The notes under the pieces are model-generated. The model did not search any database. It worked only from the letters and a program-made list of their open reading frames with translations, and was not told the DNA's origin. This document shows positions 1 to 6,963 of a stretch of DNA of 64,000 nucleotides, piece after piece (position 1 is the first letter of the stretch; every line of letters starts with the position of its first letter). A program made the position numbers and the translations under genes. The DNA is taken from contig NZ_CP096670.1 of NCBI RefSeq assembly GCF_023238625.1, positions 218,501-282,500 on the forward strand, in the 5' to 3' direction. The DNA is from Agarivorans sp. TSD2052 (GTDB taxonomy: Bacteria; Pseudomonadota; Gammaproteobacteria; Enterobacterales; Celerinatantimonadaceae).

Positions 1-453
1 GAAAACTGGATCGATTTTTTAAAAGCTTCAAGCGCTTTACCGTTTTTATATAAAGGGGGCGTAGACATTAATGGCCACAACTATGTTGATGGGGGCTTAG
101 TGGCGCCGCTCCCCGTAGAAGAAGCCTATCGCCAAGGGGCGCGCAAAATAGTGGTTATTCGCACTAAACCCGAATCTTACCAAGTAGAGTCGCCTTGGAT
201 GCATTGGTTAAAAGCTTGGGTGTGTTCATCAGGGCAATGCCCGAAAGCCATTGACTACATGTTAGAGCATGAGCAGGCCTATAAGCGAGCCTTAGACTTT
301 ATCGCTCGGCCACCGCATGATGCACAAATAACTCAAATTTATCCCAGCCAAGAATTAGCCAGTAAATTGCTGGGTAGCAAGCAGGCCGATTTAGACAAAG
401 ACTACCAACTCGGTGTGGCAGCCGGAGAGCGCTTTTTGACATTGGCGAGCTAA
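1..453 (+). CDS. yjjU: Patatin-like phospholipase, C-terminal part (YjjU-like)
   Basis: Frame 1 is open from the first base, so the gene is cut by the window edge and about 150 codons of its C-terminal part remain. The visible part carries the ASSALP segment and the D-G-G motif (VDGG, about residue 30), which in patatin-like lipases holds the aspartate of the Ser-Asp dyad; the GxSxG serine lies outside the window. The stretch AYRQGARKIVVIRT and the C-terminal DYQLGVAAGERFL resemble E. coli YjjU. The family hydrolyses acyl esters, and YjjU itself has no firmly established substrate. The stop lies ten bases from the stop of the convergent DUF2500 gene, with no room for a separate terminator. 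Family assignment is firm; function in this organism is inferred. Confidence 0.85.
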   Translation, partial: ENWIDFLKASSALPFLYKGGVDINGHNYVDGGLVAPLPVEEAYRQGARKIVVIRTKPESYQVESPWMHWLKAWVCSSGQCPKAIDYMLEHEQAYKRALDFIARPPHDAQITQIYPSQELASKLLGSKQADLDKDYQLGVAAGERFLTLAS

Positions 454-462
454 GCGCTGGTA

Positions 463-840
463 TTAGTCGCTATTTTGCTGGGTATCTTCATTGAGCTCGG
501 CGCTTTTAAAGCTAATTAAACGGCTGCCTTGGATGGTGAGTTCGCCGCGTAAATTTAGCTCTAGCTGCTCAAACTGGGCTTTTTTCACTTGGAAACGACG
601 CGACTCTCCGCCTTCTTGTGGCCTAAATTCTACAAAGTAGCGGTAACGAATATGGCGGTTTTCGTTTTCTTTGTTGGAGTGTATTTTGGTCACCGGAACT
701 TGCTCTCGTTTAGCAATCACAACCTGTAAGCTATGTAATGGTTGTTTTGAGTCCCAGCGTCGTTGCTGTACGTTTCGCCAAAGCTGATAAATCACCATGG
801 TAATTATTAGCGCCATTACTGCCGACCACCACCAAGGCAT
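463..840 (-). CDS. DUF2500 family protein (YhhM-like membrane-anchored)
   Basis: A protein of about 125 residues with one N-terminal membrane segment (tryptophan-rich start, then a hydrophobic run to about residue 20) followed by a basic linker and a small soluble beta-rich domain with RYRYFVEF and GELTIQGSRLISF, typical of the DUF2500/YhhM family of unknown function. I chose ATG at 840 because AAGGAG lies seven bases upstream; a TTG at 846 in the same frame sits almost on top of that ribosome site. It is convergent with the yjjU-like gene and divergent from ydbH. The role is unknown; the topology suggests an inner-membrane protein with a soluble domain. Confidence 0.75.
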   Translation of the reverse strand: MPWWWSAVMALIITMVIYQLWRNVQQRRWDSKQPLHSLQVVIAKREQVPVTKIHSNKENENRHIRYRYFVEFRPQEGGESRRFQVKKAQFEQLELNLRGELTIQGSRLISFKSAELNEDTQQNSD

Positions 841-941
841 TAGCAAGCTCCTTGTATTGAAAGCAATTTTATTGAAGTCAGAAACATAGCTATGTCCTTA
901 TAAGGTGGCTGAGTGGCTGAATGCGAATCACTATAATAACA

Positions 942-964
942 AGACCTAAGGCTTGCTTAGGTCT
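942..964. other. Hairpin in the divergent yhhM/ydbH promoter region
   Basis: A perfect 9-bp inverted repeat (AGACCTAAG / CTTAGGTCT) with a 5-nt loop lies between two divergently read genes. It has no T-run of terminator quality on either side and no gene ends here. It could be an operator or a 5' UTR hairpin. Only the repeat is seen; function is unknown. Confidence 0.3.
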
Positions 965-1102
965 TTAAGTTATCGCTATTCATTGCTGATTCGTCAAGCA
1001 TAAATTAAGCAGTAACTATTGAGCGGCTCGTTATTTTGGCTAAAAGCGCTTAGTATGCGGGTATTAAAATCAAGCGATAGGATGGCTTGTTTGAGACGTT
1101 TC

Positions 1103-2878
1103 ATGGCTAACTATGCCGCTGCTATTTTCTCTGGTTTAGCTTTACTACGGTCCGGTGTGTGGCTGTTTAGCCTGATCTTATGCAGTGGGGCAGCAGCCGC
1201 TAATGTTAGTGATTTAGCCGGCAACCTTGCCAAGGCTAACTGGGGGGGCTGCCCTGCGGTAACGAGCTCCGGTTTGCAAATACAAGGCTTGCCGCTGGCG
1301 TTAAACATTAAGCAGCTAGACCTTGATATTGCCTGTTTGCTAGAGCAAGGCTCTTCAGCCAGCCAAGCGGGGGGCTTTAAGCTGTCACAATGGCAAGCTC
1401 CTATACAGCAGATGTTTCAGCAGCTACAACGCTCACCGCTTAGCCTAGCTGCCACTAGCGTTGGGGTAGAGCAACTCAATATTGTGAATGGTGGGCAGTT
1501 GCTATTTCGCGGTGAGCTAAAGCTGGTACAGCAAGCGCAGCAATGGCAGGCCAATTTCCAAAGCAAAGGGGAGTTTGCCCTTACTTTAAAAGTGATGCCC
1601 AAGCAGGAAACGTTAGCGCTCAGTGCTAAGCTTTCGGCTAATAGCCTAACAACCCTTGCCACTCTTACCCAGCAATCGTGGTTAGCTGATCCTCGTTTAG
1701 CGGAAATGAAGCTAGCAATGTCTGGCAATGTGGGCAAGCAATTAGCCTTGTCGTTTGATATTCAGTTACCTGCCTATCCAGCTAGTTTGAAAGGTCAGTT
1801 AGCGGGGTGGCAAGCATGGCGAGTTACCGCCAGTAGCAGTGCGTTGCTGGTGAGCGATACGCGGGTCCCCGAGGCTCGCTGGCAGCTTGAGCAAAATCAA
1901 TGGCAAGTGCATGTAGCCGATTGGTCGCTAGATGGCAGGGGGGAATGGCAACTAAGCCCTCAGCTAACGCTTGGTGGGCATTTACGTACTCATAATTTGT
2001 TGCCGCTACAACAGGCCTTAGTTGATTTACCCGCTCCGCTGAATTTGTTATCGGCTCAAGCTGCGTGTAGTTTTGATTGGGATATAGATACTTTTGAGAA
2101 CCAATTTACCCTCGATGGTATTAATGCAATTTGGGATGAGTTGATTTTTGAAAACGGCTCGTTGAGTGGGCATATATCGCATCAAGCGGAAATAGGCTGG
2201 ATGCACCAAGGCACGGCTAAATTAGCGCAATGGGATATTGGTATACCGCTTAGTCAGTTGTCGCTAGATTGGCGACAGACTCATGCGGCAACGCTCAGCC
2301 AGTGGAGCAGCGTACAGCTAGAAAATATTGGTTTTTCGGTATTGGGGGGAAGCGGCAATATTGTTCAACTTCCCTTAACACTGCCTAGCGAGGCAAGCTT
2401 GCAATTGCAGGGAGTTCAGTTGCCGGAGCTGGTGGCTTTATACCCCGAATTAGAACTGAGCATGCAGGGTTCTGTATCAGGCGATTTGCCGCTGCACATC
2501 AGCGAGCAAGGCCTAAGGATTGCTGGCGGCAATTTGGCGGTAGTAGAGCCGCAGGGACACATAGCCTTAACTCATCAATCGTTGGTGTCGGTGAAAGCGC
2601 AACATCCCTCTTTAGACTTTGCGTTGAGCTTATTGGAAGACTTTAACTATGAAAAGCTTGCAGCTCAGCTAGATTTTGCCGAAGATGGGCAACTAGATAT
2701 GCAGGTTAAACTTATTGGGCGTAATCAACATGTCAGCCCAAGTTTGGTGACGGTGAACTATAGTCATCAAGAGAACATTTATCAGCTATTGCGAAGTTTA
2801 CGCATTGGCGAACAATTGTCAGGACAACTGCAACAATGGATAGACGAAACATCTTTGTTAGCCGAGCCTTCGCCGTAG
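1103..2878 (+). CDS. ydbH: YdbH family AsmA-like intermembrane protein
   Basis: The C-terminal part matches E. coli YdbH well (VNYSHQENIYQLLRSLRIGE and the preceding GGSGNIVQLPLTLP), and the next two genes are ynbE and ydbL, as in E. coli. In E. coli YdbH is one of the AsmA-like proteins (with TamB and YhdP) needed for lipid supply to the outer membrane, and it works with lipoprotein YnbE as a bridge across the periplasm. An N-terminal hydrophobic anchor (GVWLFSLILCSGAAAA) precedes a long beta-rich repeat-like body. The start is unclear: ATG at 1055, 1082 or 1103 and TTG at 1019 share the frame; 1103 has GAGA seven bases upstream and leaves a compact signal anchor. At about 590-620 residues it is much shorter than the roughly 880 of E. 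coli. Confidence 0.82.
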   Translation: MANYAAAIFSGLALLRSGVWLFSLILCSGAAAANVSDLAGNLAKANWGGCPAVTSSGLQIQGLPLALNIKQLDLDIACLLEQGSSASQAGGFKLSQWQAPIQQMFQQLQRSPLSLAATSVGVEQLNIVNGGQLLFRGELKLVQQAQQWQANFQSKGEFALTLKVMPKQETLALSAKLSANSLTTLATLTQQSWLADPRLAEMKLAMSGNVGKQLALSFDIQLPAYPASLKGQLAGWQAWRVTASSSALLVSDTRVPEARWQLEQNQWQVHVADWSLDGRGEWQLSPQLTLGGHLRTHNLLPLQQALVDLPAPLNLLSAQAACSFDWDIDTFENQFTLDGINAIWDELIFENGSLSGHISHQAEIGWMHQGTAKLAQWDIGIPLSQLSLDWRQTHAATLSQWSSVQLENIGFSVLGGSGNIVQLPLTLPSEASLQLQGVQLPELVALYPELELSMQGSVSGDLPLHISEQGLRIAGGNLAVVEPQGHIALTHQSLVSVKAQHPSLDFALSLLEDFNYEKLAAQLDFAEDGQLDMQVKLIGRNQHVSPSLVTVNYSHQENIYQLLRSLRIGEQLSGQLQQWIDETSLLAEPSP

Positions 2879-3036
2879 CGTTTTTGTTAGGCCTTAGCGC
2901 TTGCACGCCAAAAGTAGAGGTGGCGGTGGATAAGCCAATAACGGTTAATTTGAACGTTAAAATTGATCATGAAATTAGAGTTCGAGTTGATAAGCAGCTT
3001 GATGACTTATTCACCGATGAAAGCGGGCTATTTTAG
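2836..3036 (+). CDS. ynbE: YnbE family lipoprotein
   Basis: A 66-residue protein with a lipoprotein signal (LSAC lipobox, cysteine at residue 23) and the YnbE core: CTPKVEV, then NLNVKIDHEI and a C-terminal DDLF..SGLF, close to E. coli YnbE. Established work in E. coli places YnbE in the outer membrane as partner of YdbH, forming a bridge for lipid homeostasis. The gene starts 43 bases inside the end of ydbH in another frame, which suggests coupled translation and fixed stoichiometry. An AGGA about eleven bases before the ATG may serve as ribosome site. The overlap also constrains both C- and N-terminal sequences here. Identity is firm. Confidence 0.88.
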   Translation: MDRRNIFVSRAFAVAFLLGLSACTPKVEVAVDKPITVNLNVKIDHEIRVRVDKQLDDLFTDESGLF

Positions 3037-3045
3037 GAGAGTATG

Positions 3046-3369
3046 ATGAAGTGGAATAGCTGGATAATCGCCTTGTTGTTGAGCCTTAGCTTTTCTGTAT
3101 TTGCTATCGAGCTAGATGCAGCTAAAGCCAATGGCTGGGTTGGCGAACAAACCAATGGTTTGTTGGGTGTGGTAAGCCATGCTAGCGAAGTGACTCACTT
3201 GGTGAAAGATATAAACCAAAAGCGGGTCGCTAAATATAAACAGATCGCCCTTGAAAATGGCTTAACAGAGCAGCAAGTAGCGACACTGGCAGGTAAAAAA
3301 GCCATTGAACGCTCAAGCAGCGGCGCTTACATTCAGTCGGCTACAGGCGACTGGCTGCAAAAACCTTAA
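3046..3369 (+). CDS. ydbL: YdbL family periplasmic protein (DUF1318)
   Basis: About 107 residues with a cleavable signal peptide (SFSVFA) and a DUF1318 domain: KANGWVGEQTNGLLGVV, then a helix with IALENGLTEQQVATLAGKKA. In E. coli YdbL assists the YdbH-YnbE pair by limiting aberrant YnbE multimers. Two ATG codons stand in tandem (3043, 3046); the second is preferred because TAGGAGAG is five bases upstream of it, against two for the first. It is the third gene of the operon, seven to ten bases after ynbE. Its stop codon overlaps by four bases the stop of the convergent small gene on the minus strand. Confidence 0.88.
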   Translation: MKWNSWIIALLLSLSFSVFAIELDAAKANGWVGEQTNGLLGVVSHASEVTHLVKDINQKRVAKYKQIALENGLTEQQVATLAGKKAIERSSSGAYIQSATGDWLQKP

Positions 3370-3764
3370 TCTACGGAGTGCGCGCGTAAGTATTCGGTCA
3401 CTTCGGCGGTAATGCCTTGGTAGCTAGTGATACACGCTTGCAAGTCATCCGCTGGGGCTTGGCTGTGTTTCAGCTGTTTGACGCAATGAGTTAAGCTTGG
3501 GCTACACAGTAGCGAAGCAAGCCCTTGAAGTTGCATTAGCAGGCCCGCCGAGCAACGCTGTTGCTGCTGGGCTTGTTTTAGCAAGCTTAACTCTTGTTCT
3601 GCACCGTTTAAATAATCCCCCAGCCAGTGCTGCAATAGCAGTGGATTACCAAACTGAGCTTTTAGCTTAAACCAATCGATATTTTCTAAATTATTCATGC
3701 TGGTGGCGTATCTACCGTTAATGGAAACTGGGATGTTTTGTTCATTGCTGCAGGTGAGTCCCAT
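3366..3764 (-). CDS. Hypothetical protein, degenerate Hpt-domain-like
   Basis: Up to 132 residues, all helical in appearance. From about residue 34 the pattern resembles a histidine phosphotransfer (Hpt) module: FGNPLLLQHWLGDYLNGAEQ, then LLKQAQQQ, then MQLQGLASLLC where an active Hpt has HxLKG, then VKQLKHSQ. At that place the phospho-accepting His is Met and Lys is Gln, so if this is an Hpt fold it cannot act as a phosphorelay protein in the normal way. The start is uncertain: ATG 3764 immediately follows the TAA of a 54-codon reading frame, while ATG 3698 (MNNLENIDW) gives a shorter 110-residue protein; neither has a clear ribosome site. Family assignment rests on pattern only. Confidence 0.5.
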   Translation of the reverse strand: MGLTCSNEQNIPVSINGRYATSMNNLENIDWFKLKAQFGNPLLLQHWLGDYLNGAEQELSLLKQAQQQQRCSAGLLMQLQGLASLLCSPSLTHCVKQLKHSQAPADDLQACITSYQGITAEVTEYLRAHSVD

Positions 3765-3929
3765 TTATTGGATTTTAACCACATTAGCGCGATCAAAGCT
3801 AGAGGTGCGCAGTTCGAGATAACGTAAACCACCACAGCAGCTCGCGATAAACAGGTTACTTTGTCTGCTTAAGTTATGAGTAAGGCTGATGAACCGAGAG
3901 GGAGATGCAACAGGATAAAATGTAGGCAT
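3765..3929 (-). CDS. Small reading frame upstream of the Hpt-like gene
   Basis: A 54-codon frame (MPTFYPVASP... to VVKIQ) whose TAA is directly followed by the ATG at 3764 of the next gene, with no spacer. It begins 12 bases past the terminator T-run of the upstream small gene and has no evident Shine-Dalgarno sequence. A CCGG-containing segment (ASCCGGLRYLELR) is notable. I do not recognise a family. It could be a real small gene coupled to the Hpt-like gene, the N-terminal part of that gene separated by a stop, or chance. Confidence 0.25.
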   Translation of the reverse strand: MPTFYPVASPSRFISLTHNLSRQSNLFIASCCGGLRYLELRTSSFDRANVVKIQ

Positions 3930-3940
3930 GGTGTAGCGTT

Positions 3941-3966
3941 AAATAAAAAAGGCAGCTAACGCTGCC
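3941..3966 (-). terminator. Rho-independent terminator of the 47-residue gene
   Basis: On the minus strand the hairpin GGCAGC-GTTA-GCTGCC is followed at once by TTTTTTATTT. It starts eight bases after the stop codon of the small gene at 3974-4117 and belongs to it. Confidence 0.8.
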
Positions 3967-3973
3967 TCGATGA

Positions 3974-4117
3974 TTAATCCAGTTCCGACTGAGGTGGCTC
4001 AAATTCAGCGATTTCGTTTGGATCAATTCCCAATTCCTGACAAGCATCTAAAAATGACGCTCCCGTATGGCACATTAAAATGTCGATGGCGGGAAGCAAA
4101 CTTGGTACTTCAGACAT
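3974..4117 (-). CDS. 47-residue acidic small protein, unknown
   Basis: An ATG at 4117 is preceded by CGGAG at eight bases and opens a 47-codon frame (MSEVPSLLPA, then IDILMCHTGAS, FLDACQELGI, DPNEIAEFEP, PQSELD), which stops eight bases before a strong terminator hairpin. The combination of ribosome site, frame and terminator makes it a real transcription unit despite its size. The protein is acidic, with two cysteines (in MCH and DAC) and a helical core; no signal peptide or membrane segment. I do not recognise a family. Its neighbours give no functional hint beyond an adjacent Hpt-like gene on the same strand. Confidence 0.7.
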   Translation of the reverse strand: MSEVPSLLPAIDILMCHTGASFLDACQELGIDPNEIAEFEPPQSELD

Positions 4118-4404
4118 GGCCGACTCCGGTAATTGTTAATAAAAAGATAATGAGTATCGGTCACTCTCCCACAAATACGCTCGCGACCCAAGAGAGCTAG
4201 ATCACGTTATTTACTTTGTTTTGTACAAAAAAAGCACAGCTATTGAGCGATTATGTGAGTATAAGCGGTTATTTTGTGAGTAATCAGCAACCTATGCACA
4301 ATATGGGGCAGCGCAATTGTTAAAAAATATTTGTGGTCTGCAAGGCTTGCCAATACACTGACTGTCTTTAGTTGGGACGCATTTACAATAATCAGGGAAA
4401 AACC

Positions 4405-4794
4405 ATGCTTGAGTATTACTCAGTAGTGAAACACTTACATATGACTTTAGCGATGCTCAGTATTGTTGGCTTTATTGGTCGATGGATATTAGCCCTGAAA
4501 GGTTCGGCCATGCTCAGCAAAACGTGGTTGAAGGTTGTACCGCATATTGTTGATACCTTATTGCTTACTGCAGCAATACTATTATGCTTGATGTTAGAGC
4601 AGTATCCGATTGCCCAAGATTGGTTGACGGCTAAAGTAGTGCTGTTGGTGGTGTATATCGTTTTGGGTGTCTTTGCCTTGAAGCGAGCACCTAATCAGTT
4701 AGTGCGCTTGTTGGCTGGCAGTGCGGCTATTGCGGTATTTGTGCAATTATTGGTGGTGGCTTTTACTCGTTCACCCTTGGGTATGTTTGCTTAA
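4405..4794 (+). CDS. SirB2 family integral membrane protein
   Basis: About 129 residues with four predicted membrane helices. The N-terminal VVKHLHMTLAMLSIVGFIGRW with conserved histidines, a central PHIVDTLLLTAAI and a C-terminal LKRAP segment are typical of SirB2/invasion-gene-expression-up-regulator proteins, whose biochemical role is not known. I take ATG 4405 as start, since a TTG at 4372 would add eleven residues unlike the family; GGGAA lies before 4405. The next small membrane gene starts 15 bases downstream, so the two are probably co-transcribed. The roughly 290-base gap before it, to the small minus-strand gene, must hold both divergent promoters; I see no clear boxes. Confidence 0.8.
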   Translation: MLEYYSVVKHLHMTLAMLSIVGFIGRWILALKGSAMLSKTWLKVVPHIVDTLLLTAAILLCLMLEQYPIAQDWLTAKVVLLVVYIVLGVFALKRAPNQLVRLLAGSAAIAVFVQLLVVAFTRSPLGMFA

Positions 4795-4809
4795 AATTAA
4801 GGAGCGATA

Positions 4810-5040
4810 ATGTTTAGTGATGCGCTACGTTCATTATTATTGAGCTTATGGCGTTTTTCAATTGTTTACAGCGTGCTGATCATCGGCTGGTTATATTGCC
4901 GTATTACTGGGCAAACCTTTGCTGAGATAGATGATGGCATTAGTCAGCATAAGCTAATCATTATTGGCCTTTATTTGGCTTATTTAGGGGTGTGGCTGTT
5001 GGTAAACCCACGTTTGTCTCGGATACGCCGTCCCTATTAG
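4810..5040 (+). CDS. Small two-helix membrane protein, unknown
   Basis: A 76-residue protein with two hydrophobic segments (about residues 15-32 and 48-65) joined by a polar linker (TGQTFAEIDDGISQHK) and a basic C-terminus (RLSRIRRPY), suggesting both ends in the cytoplasm. A good ribosome site (AAGGAGCG) precedes the ATG. It follows the SirB2 gene closely and probably shares its transcript. No family recognised. Its stop lies 15 bases before the tandem array at the trkH 3' end, so transcripts from here read into that array in antisense to trkH. Confidence 0.6.
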   Translation: MFSDALRSLLLSLWRFSIVYSVLIIGWLYCRITGQTFAEIDDGISQHKLIIIGLYLAYLGVWLLVNPRLSRIRRPY

Positions 5041-5054
5041 CCGAGTGACTATTG

Positions 5055-5554
5055 GTAGCGCCAATAGCTAGAAATTAACAACACTAACACGGTAAGCACT
5101 TCCAAACGCCTTGTAGTATTCCTAAATATAATAAGTGCTTAGCTGGGTCTGGCTGAATAGGTAGTGGGTGGGCATTAGCCTATCACCGAAGCTGTTATTT
5201 GTAGCGCCAATAGCTAGAAATTAACAACACTAACACGGTAAGCACTTCCAAACGCCTTGTAGTATTCCTAAATATAATAAGTACTTAGCTGGGTCTGGCT
5301 GAATAGGTAGTGGGTGGGCATTGAGGTCTTAGCCTACCACCGTAGCTGTTATTTGTAGCGCCAATAGCTAGAAATTAACAACACTAATACGGTAAGCACT
5401 TCCAAACGCCTTGTAGTATTCCTAAATATAATAAGTACTTAGCTGGGTCTGGCTGAATAGGTAGTGGGTGGGTATTAGCCTATCACCGAAGCTGTTATTT
5501 GTAGCGCCAATAGCTAGGAATTAACAACACTAATACGGTAAGCACTTCCAAACG
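5055..5554. repeat. Tandem array of decayed trkH 3'-end copies
   Basis: Three full units begin at 5055, 5201 and 5355 (lengths 146, 154 and 146 bp), and a fourth, partial unit of about 54 bp (5501-5554) is the actual 3' end of trkH. Units differ from each other by only a few bases; unit 2 has an 8-bp insertion (GAGGTCTT near 5315). The first 54 bp of every unit match the last 18 codons of trkH almost exactly. Beyond that the units still align to trkH codons further upstream, but with many substitutions and a one-base deletion that breaks the frame. So these are pseudogene fragments of a TrkH C-terminus, multiplied in tandem and homogenised with each other and with the live gene's end. Confidence 0.9.
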
Positions 5555-6952
5555 GCCCAGTAGCATGCCTAAAGACAATAACCATTTAGCCGAATCTGGA
5601 AGCAAGTGAAAGTTGTGGTCTGGGCCAATCACATGGCCCAATCCTGGGCCTACATTGGCCAAGGCGGTCATGGCACCCGATAATGCGGTTATGGGGTCTA
5701 GGCCTAGCAGGGCTAAACCACTCGCTAACAAAATAAGGGTAAAGAAAAAAGCAAAAATAAAGGCCACTAAAGAGCGGATATGTTGCTCACTCACTTGCCG
5801 ACTATTGTAGCGATGAGGGTAAATACCGTTGGGGTGTACCAGTTGTTTCAGCTGGCGGGAGAACAAGCCACTGGCCAGTTGAAAACGGAATATTTTTATC
5901 CCGCCAGAAGTCGAGCCAGAACATGCCCCCACCATCATCAAGAAAATAAACAGCACTGTAGTAAAATTGCCCCAATGGCTAAAATCGGTCAGCCCGTAAC
6001 CGGTGGTGGTAACAATAGAGATAATGTTAAAAATACTGATCCGCAACGCGTCTATCAGTGGGAAAGTGCCGTGTAGCCAAAGCCACAAGCTCATCATACC
6101 GCCCACACAAACGATTAAGGTGATAAAGCCGCGTACTTGTGCATCTCGCCAAATAAGGTGTAAGTCTTTATGCCTGATGGTCTGAACCAGCAATAAAAAG
6201 GGGAGGCCGCCCAGCAACATAAATACACTGCCCACCCAGTGGCTGGCATTACTAAAATGGGCCATTGATTGATCTGAGGTGGAGTAACCACCAGTGGAAA
6301 TGGTGGTCATGGCGTGATTAATTGCTTCAAACCAATTCATCCCAGTCAGATGGTAGGCAATGGCGCAGAGTAGTGACAACAACAAGTAGACCGTTAGCAT
6401 GCTGCTGGCTACATTTTTGGTTTTAGGGGTATTTTTATCTGACCAATCAGAAGATTCGGTTTGGAATAACCGCATGCCACCTACATTTAAAAATGGCAGT
6501 ATCGCCACGCTTAATACAATAAAGCCTATGCCGCCAAGCCATTGCAGCATTGAGCGCCATAATAGCGCGCTTCTGGGCATCTCATCTAAACCCGCTAATA
6601 CCGTTGAACCAGTGGTGGTTAGCCCAGACATGGTCTCGAAAAATGCATCGGTAAAGCTAATATGGTCGATGCGATACAGTGGCAGAGCACCAAAAATACA
6701 GGCTATTAGCCAAACGGTGGTGGTCAAAAGAAACATACCGCGCACTGAAAGCTTAAAGCTGGGGCGTTTGCCCCAGCGAATGAGTGCAAAGGCGGTTGTC
6801 TGGGTTAATACAATGGTATAAAAAAATTCAACGTAATCAGGTTCGTCGTAAGCCATGCCAATAGCTAACGGCGCTAGCATCAACAAACTGAGTTTGGAGA
6901 GAACCAGCCCAGTCATGAACATGATGGGCCGAATATCGGGTGTAATCATCAC
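5495..6952 (-). CDS. trkH: Trk potassium uptake system membrane subunit TrkH
   Basis: A 485-residue polytopic protein of the TrkH/KtrB family, the K+-conducting subunit that works with cytosolic TrkA in the inner membrane. Four filter loops are visible: TTTGST (112-117), TTISTGGY (216-223), TTTGYG (315-320) and ANVGPGLG (432-439), plus the intramembrane gate region GSTSGGIKIFR. The length matches E. coli TrkH (483). The frame can start at GTG 6952 or at ATG 6949; AGG lies ten bases before the GTG. It follows trkA by 11 bases, the last gene of the def-fmt-rsmB-trkA-trkH run. Its last 18 codons are part of a tandem array, and the upstream sequence diverges from that array, so the C-terminus may have been exchanged by recombination. 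Confidence 0.95.
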   Translation of the reverse strand: MMITPDIRPIMFMTGLVLSKLSLLMLAPLAIGMAYDEPDYVEFFYTIVLTQTTAFALIRWGKRPSFKLSVRGMFLLTTTVWLIACIFGALPLYRIDHISFTDAFFETMSGLTTTGSTVLAGLDEMPRSALLWRSMLQWLGGIGFIVLSVAILPFLNVGGMRLFQTESSDWSDKNTPKTKNVASSMLTVYLLLSLLCAIAYHLTGMNWFEAINHAMTTISTGGYSTSDQSMAHFSNASHWVGSVFMLLGGLPFLLLVQTIRHKDLHLIWRDAQVRGFITLIVCVGGMMSLWLWLHGTFPLIDALRISIFNIISIVTTTGYGLTDFSHWGNFTTVLFIFLMMVGACSGSTSGGIKIFRFQLASGLFSRQLKQLVHPNGIYPHRYNSRQVSEQHIRSLVAFIFAFFFTLILLASGLALLGLDPITALSGAMTALANVGPGLGHVIGPDHNFHLLPDSAKWLLSLGMLLGRLEVLTVLVLLIPSYWRYK

Positions 6953-6963
6953 AACAAAAAAGC

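Noticed and set aside
29-38. AAGCGCTT core near the left edge as an operator
   Set aside because: Inside the coding part of the patatin-like gene, with poor flanks; such cores occur by chance in coding DNA.
942-964. Hairpin as a terminator
   Set aside because: It lies between two divergent start regions and has no T-run.
5055-5500. Tandem repeats as a CRISPR array or insertion element
   Set aside because: Units are contiguous with no spacers, contain no transposase or terminal repeats, and align to the trkH 3' end.
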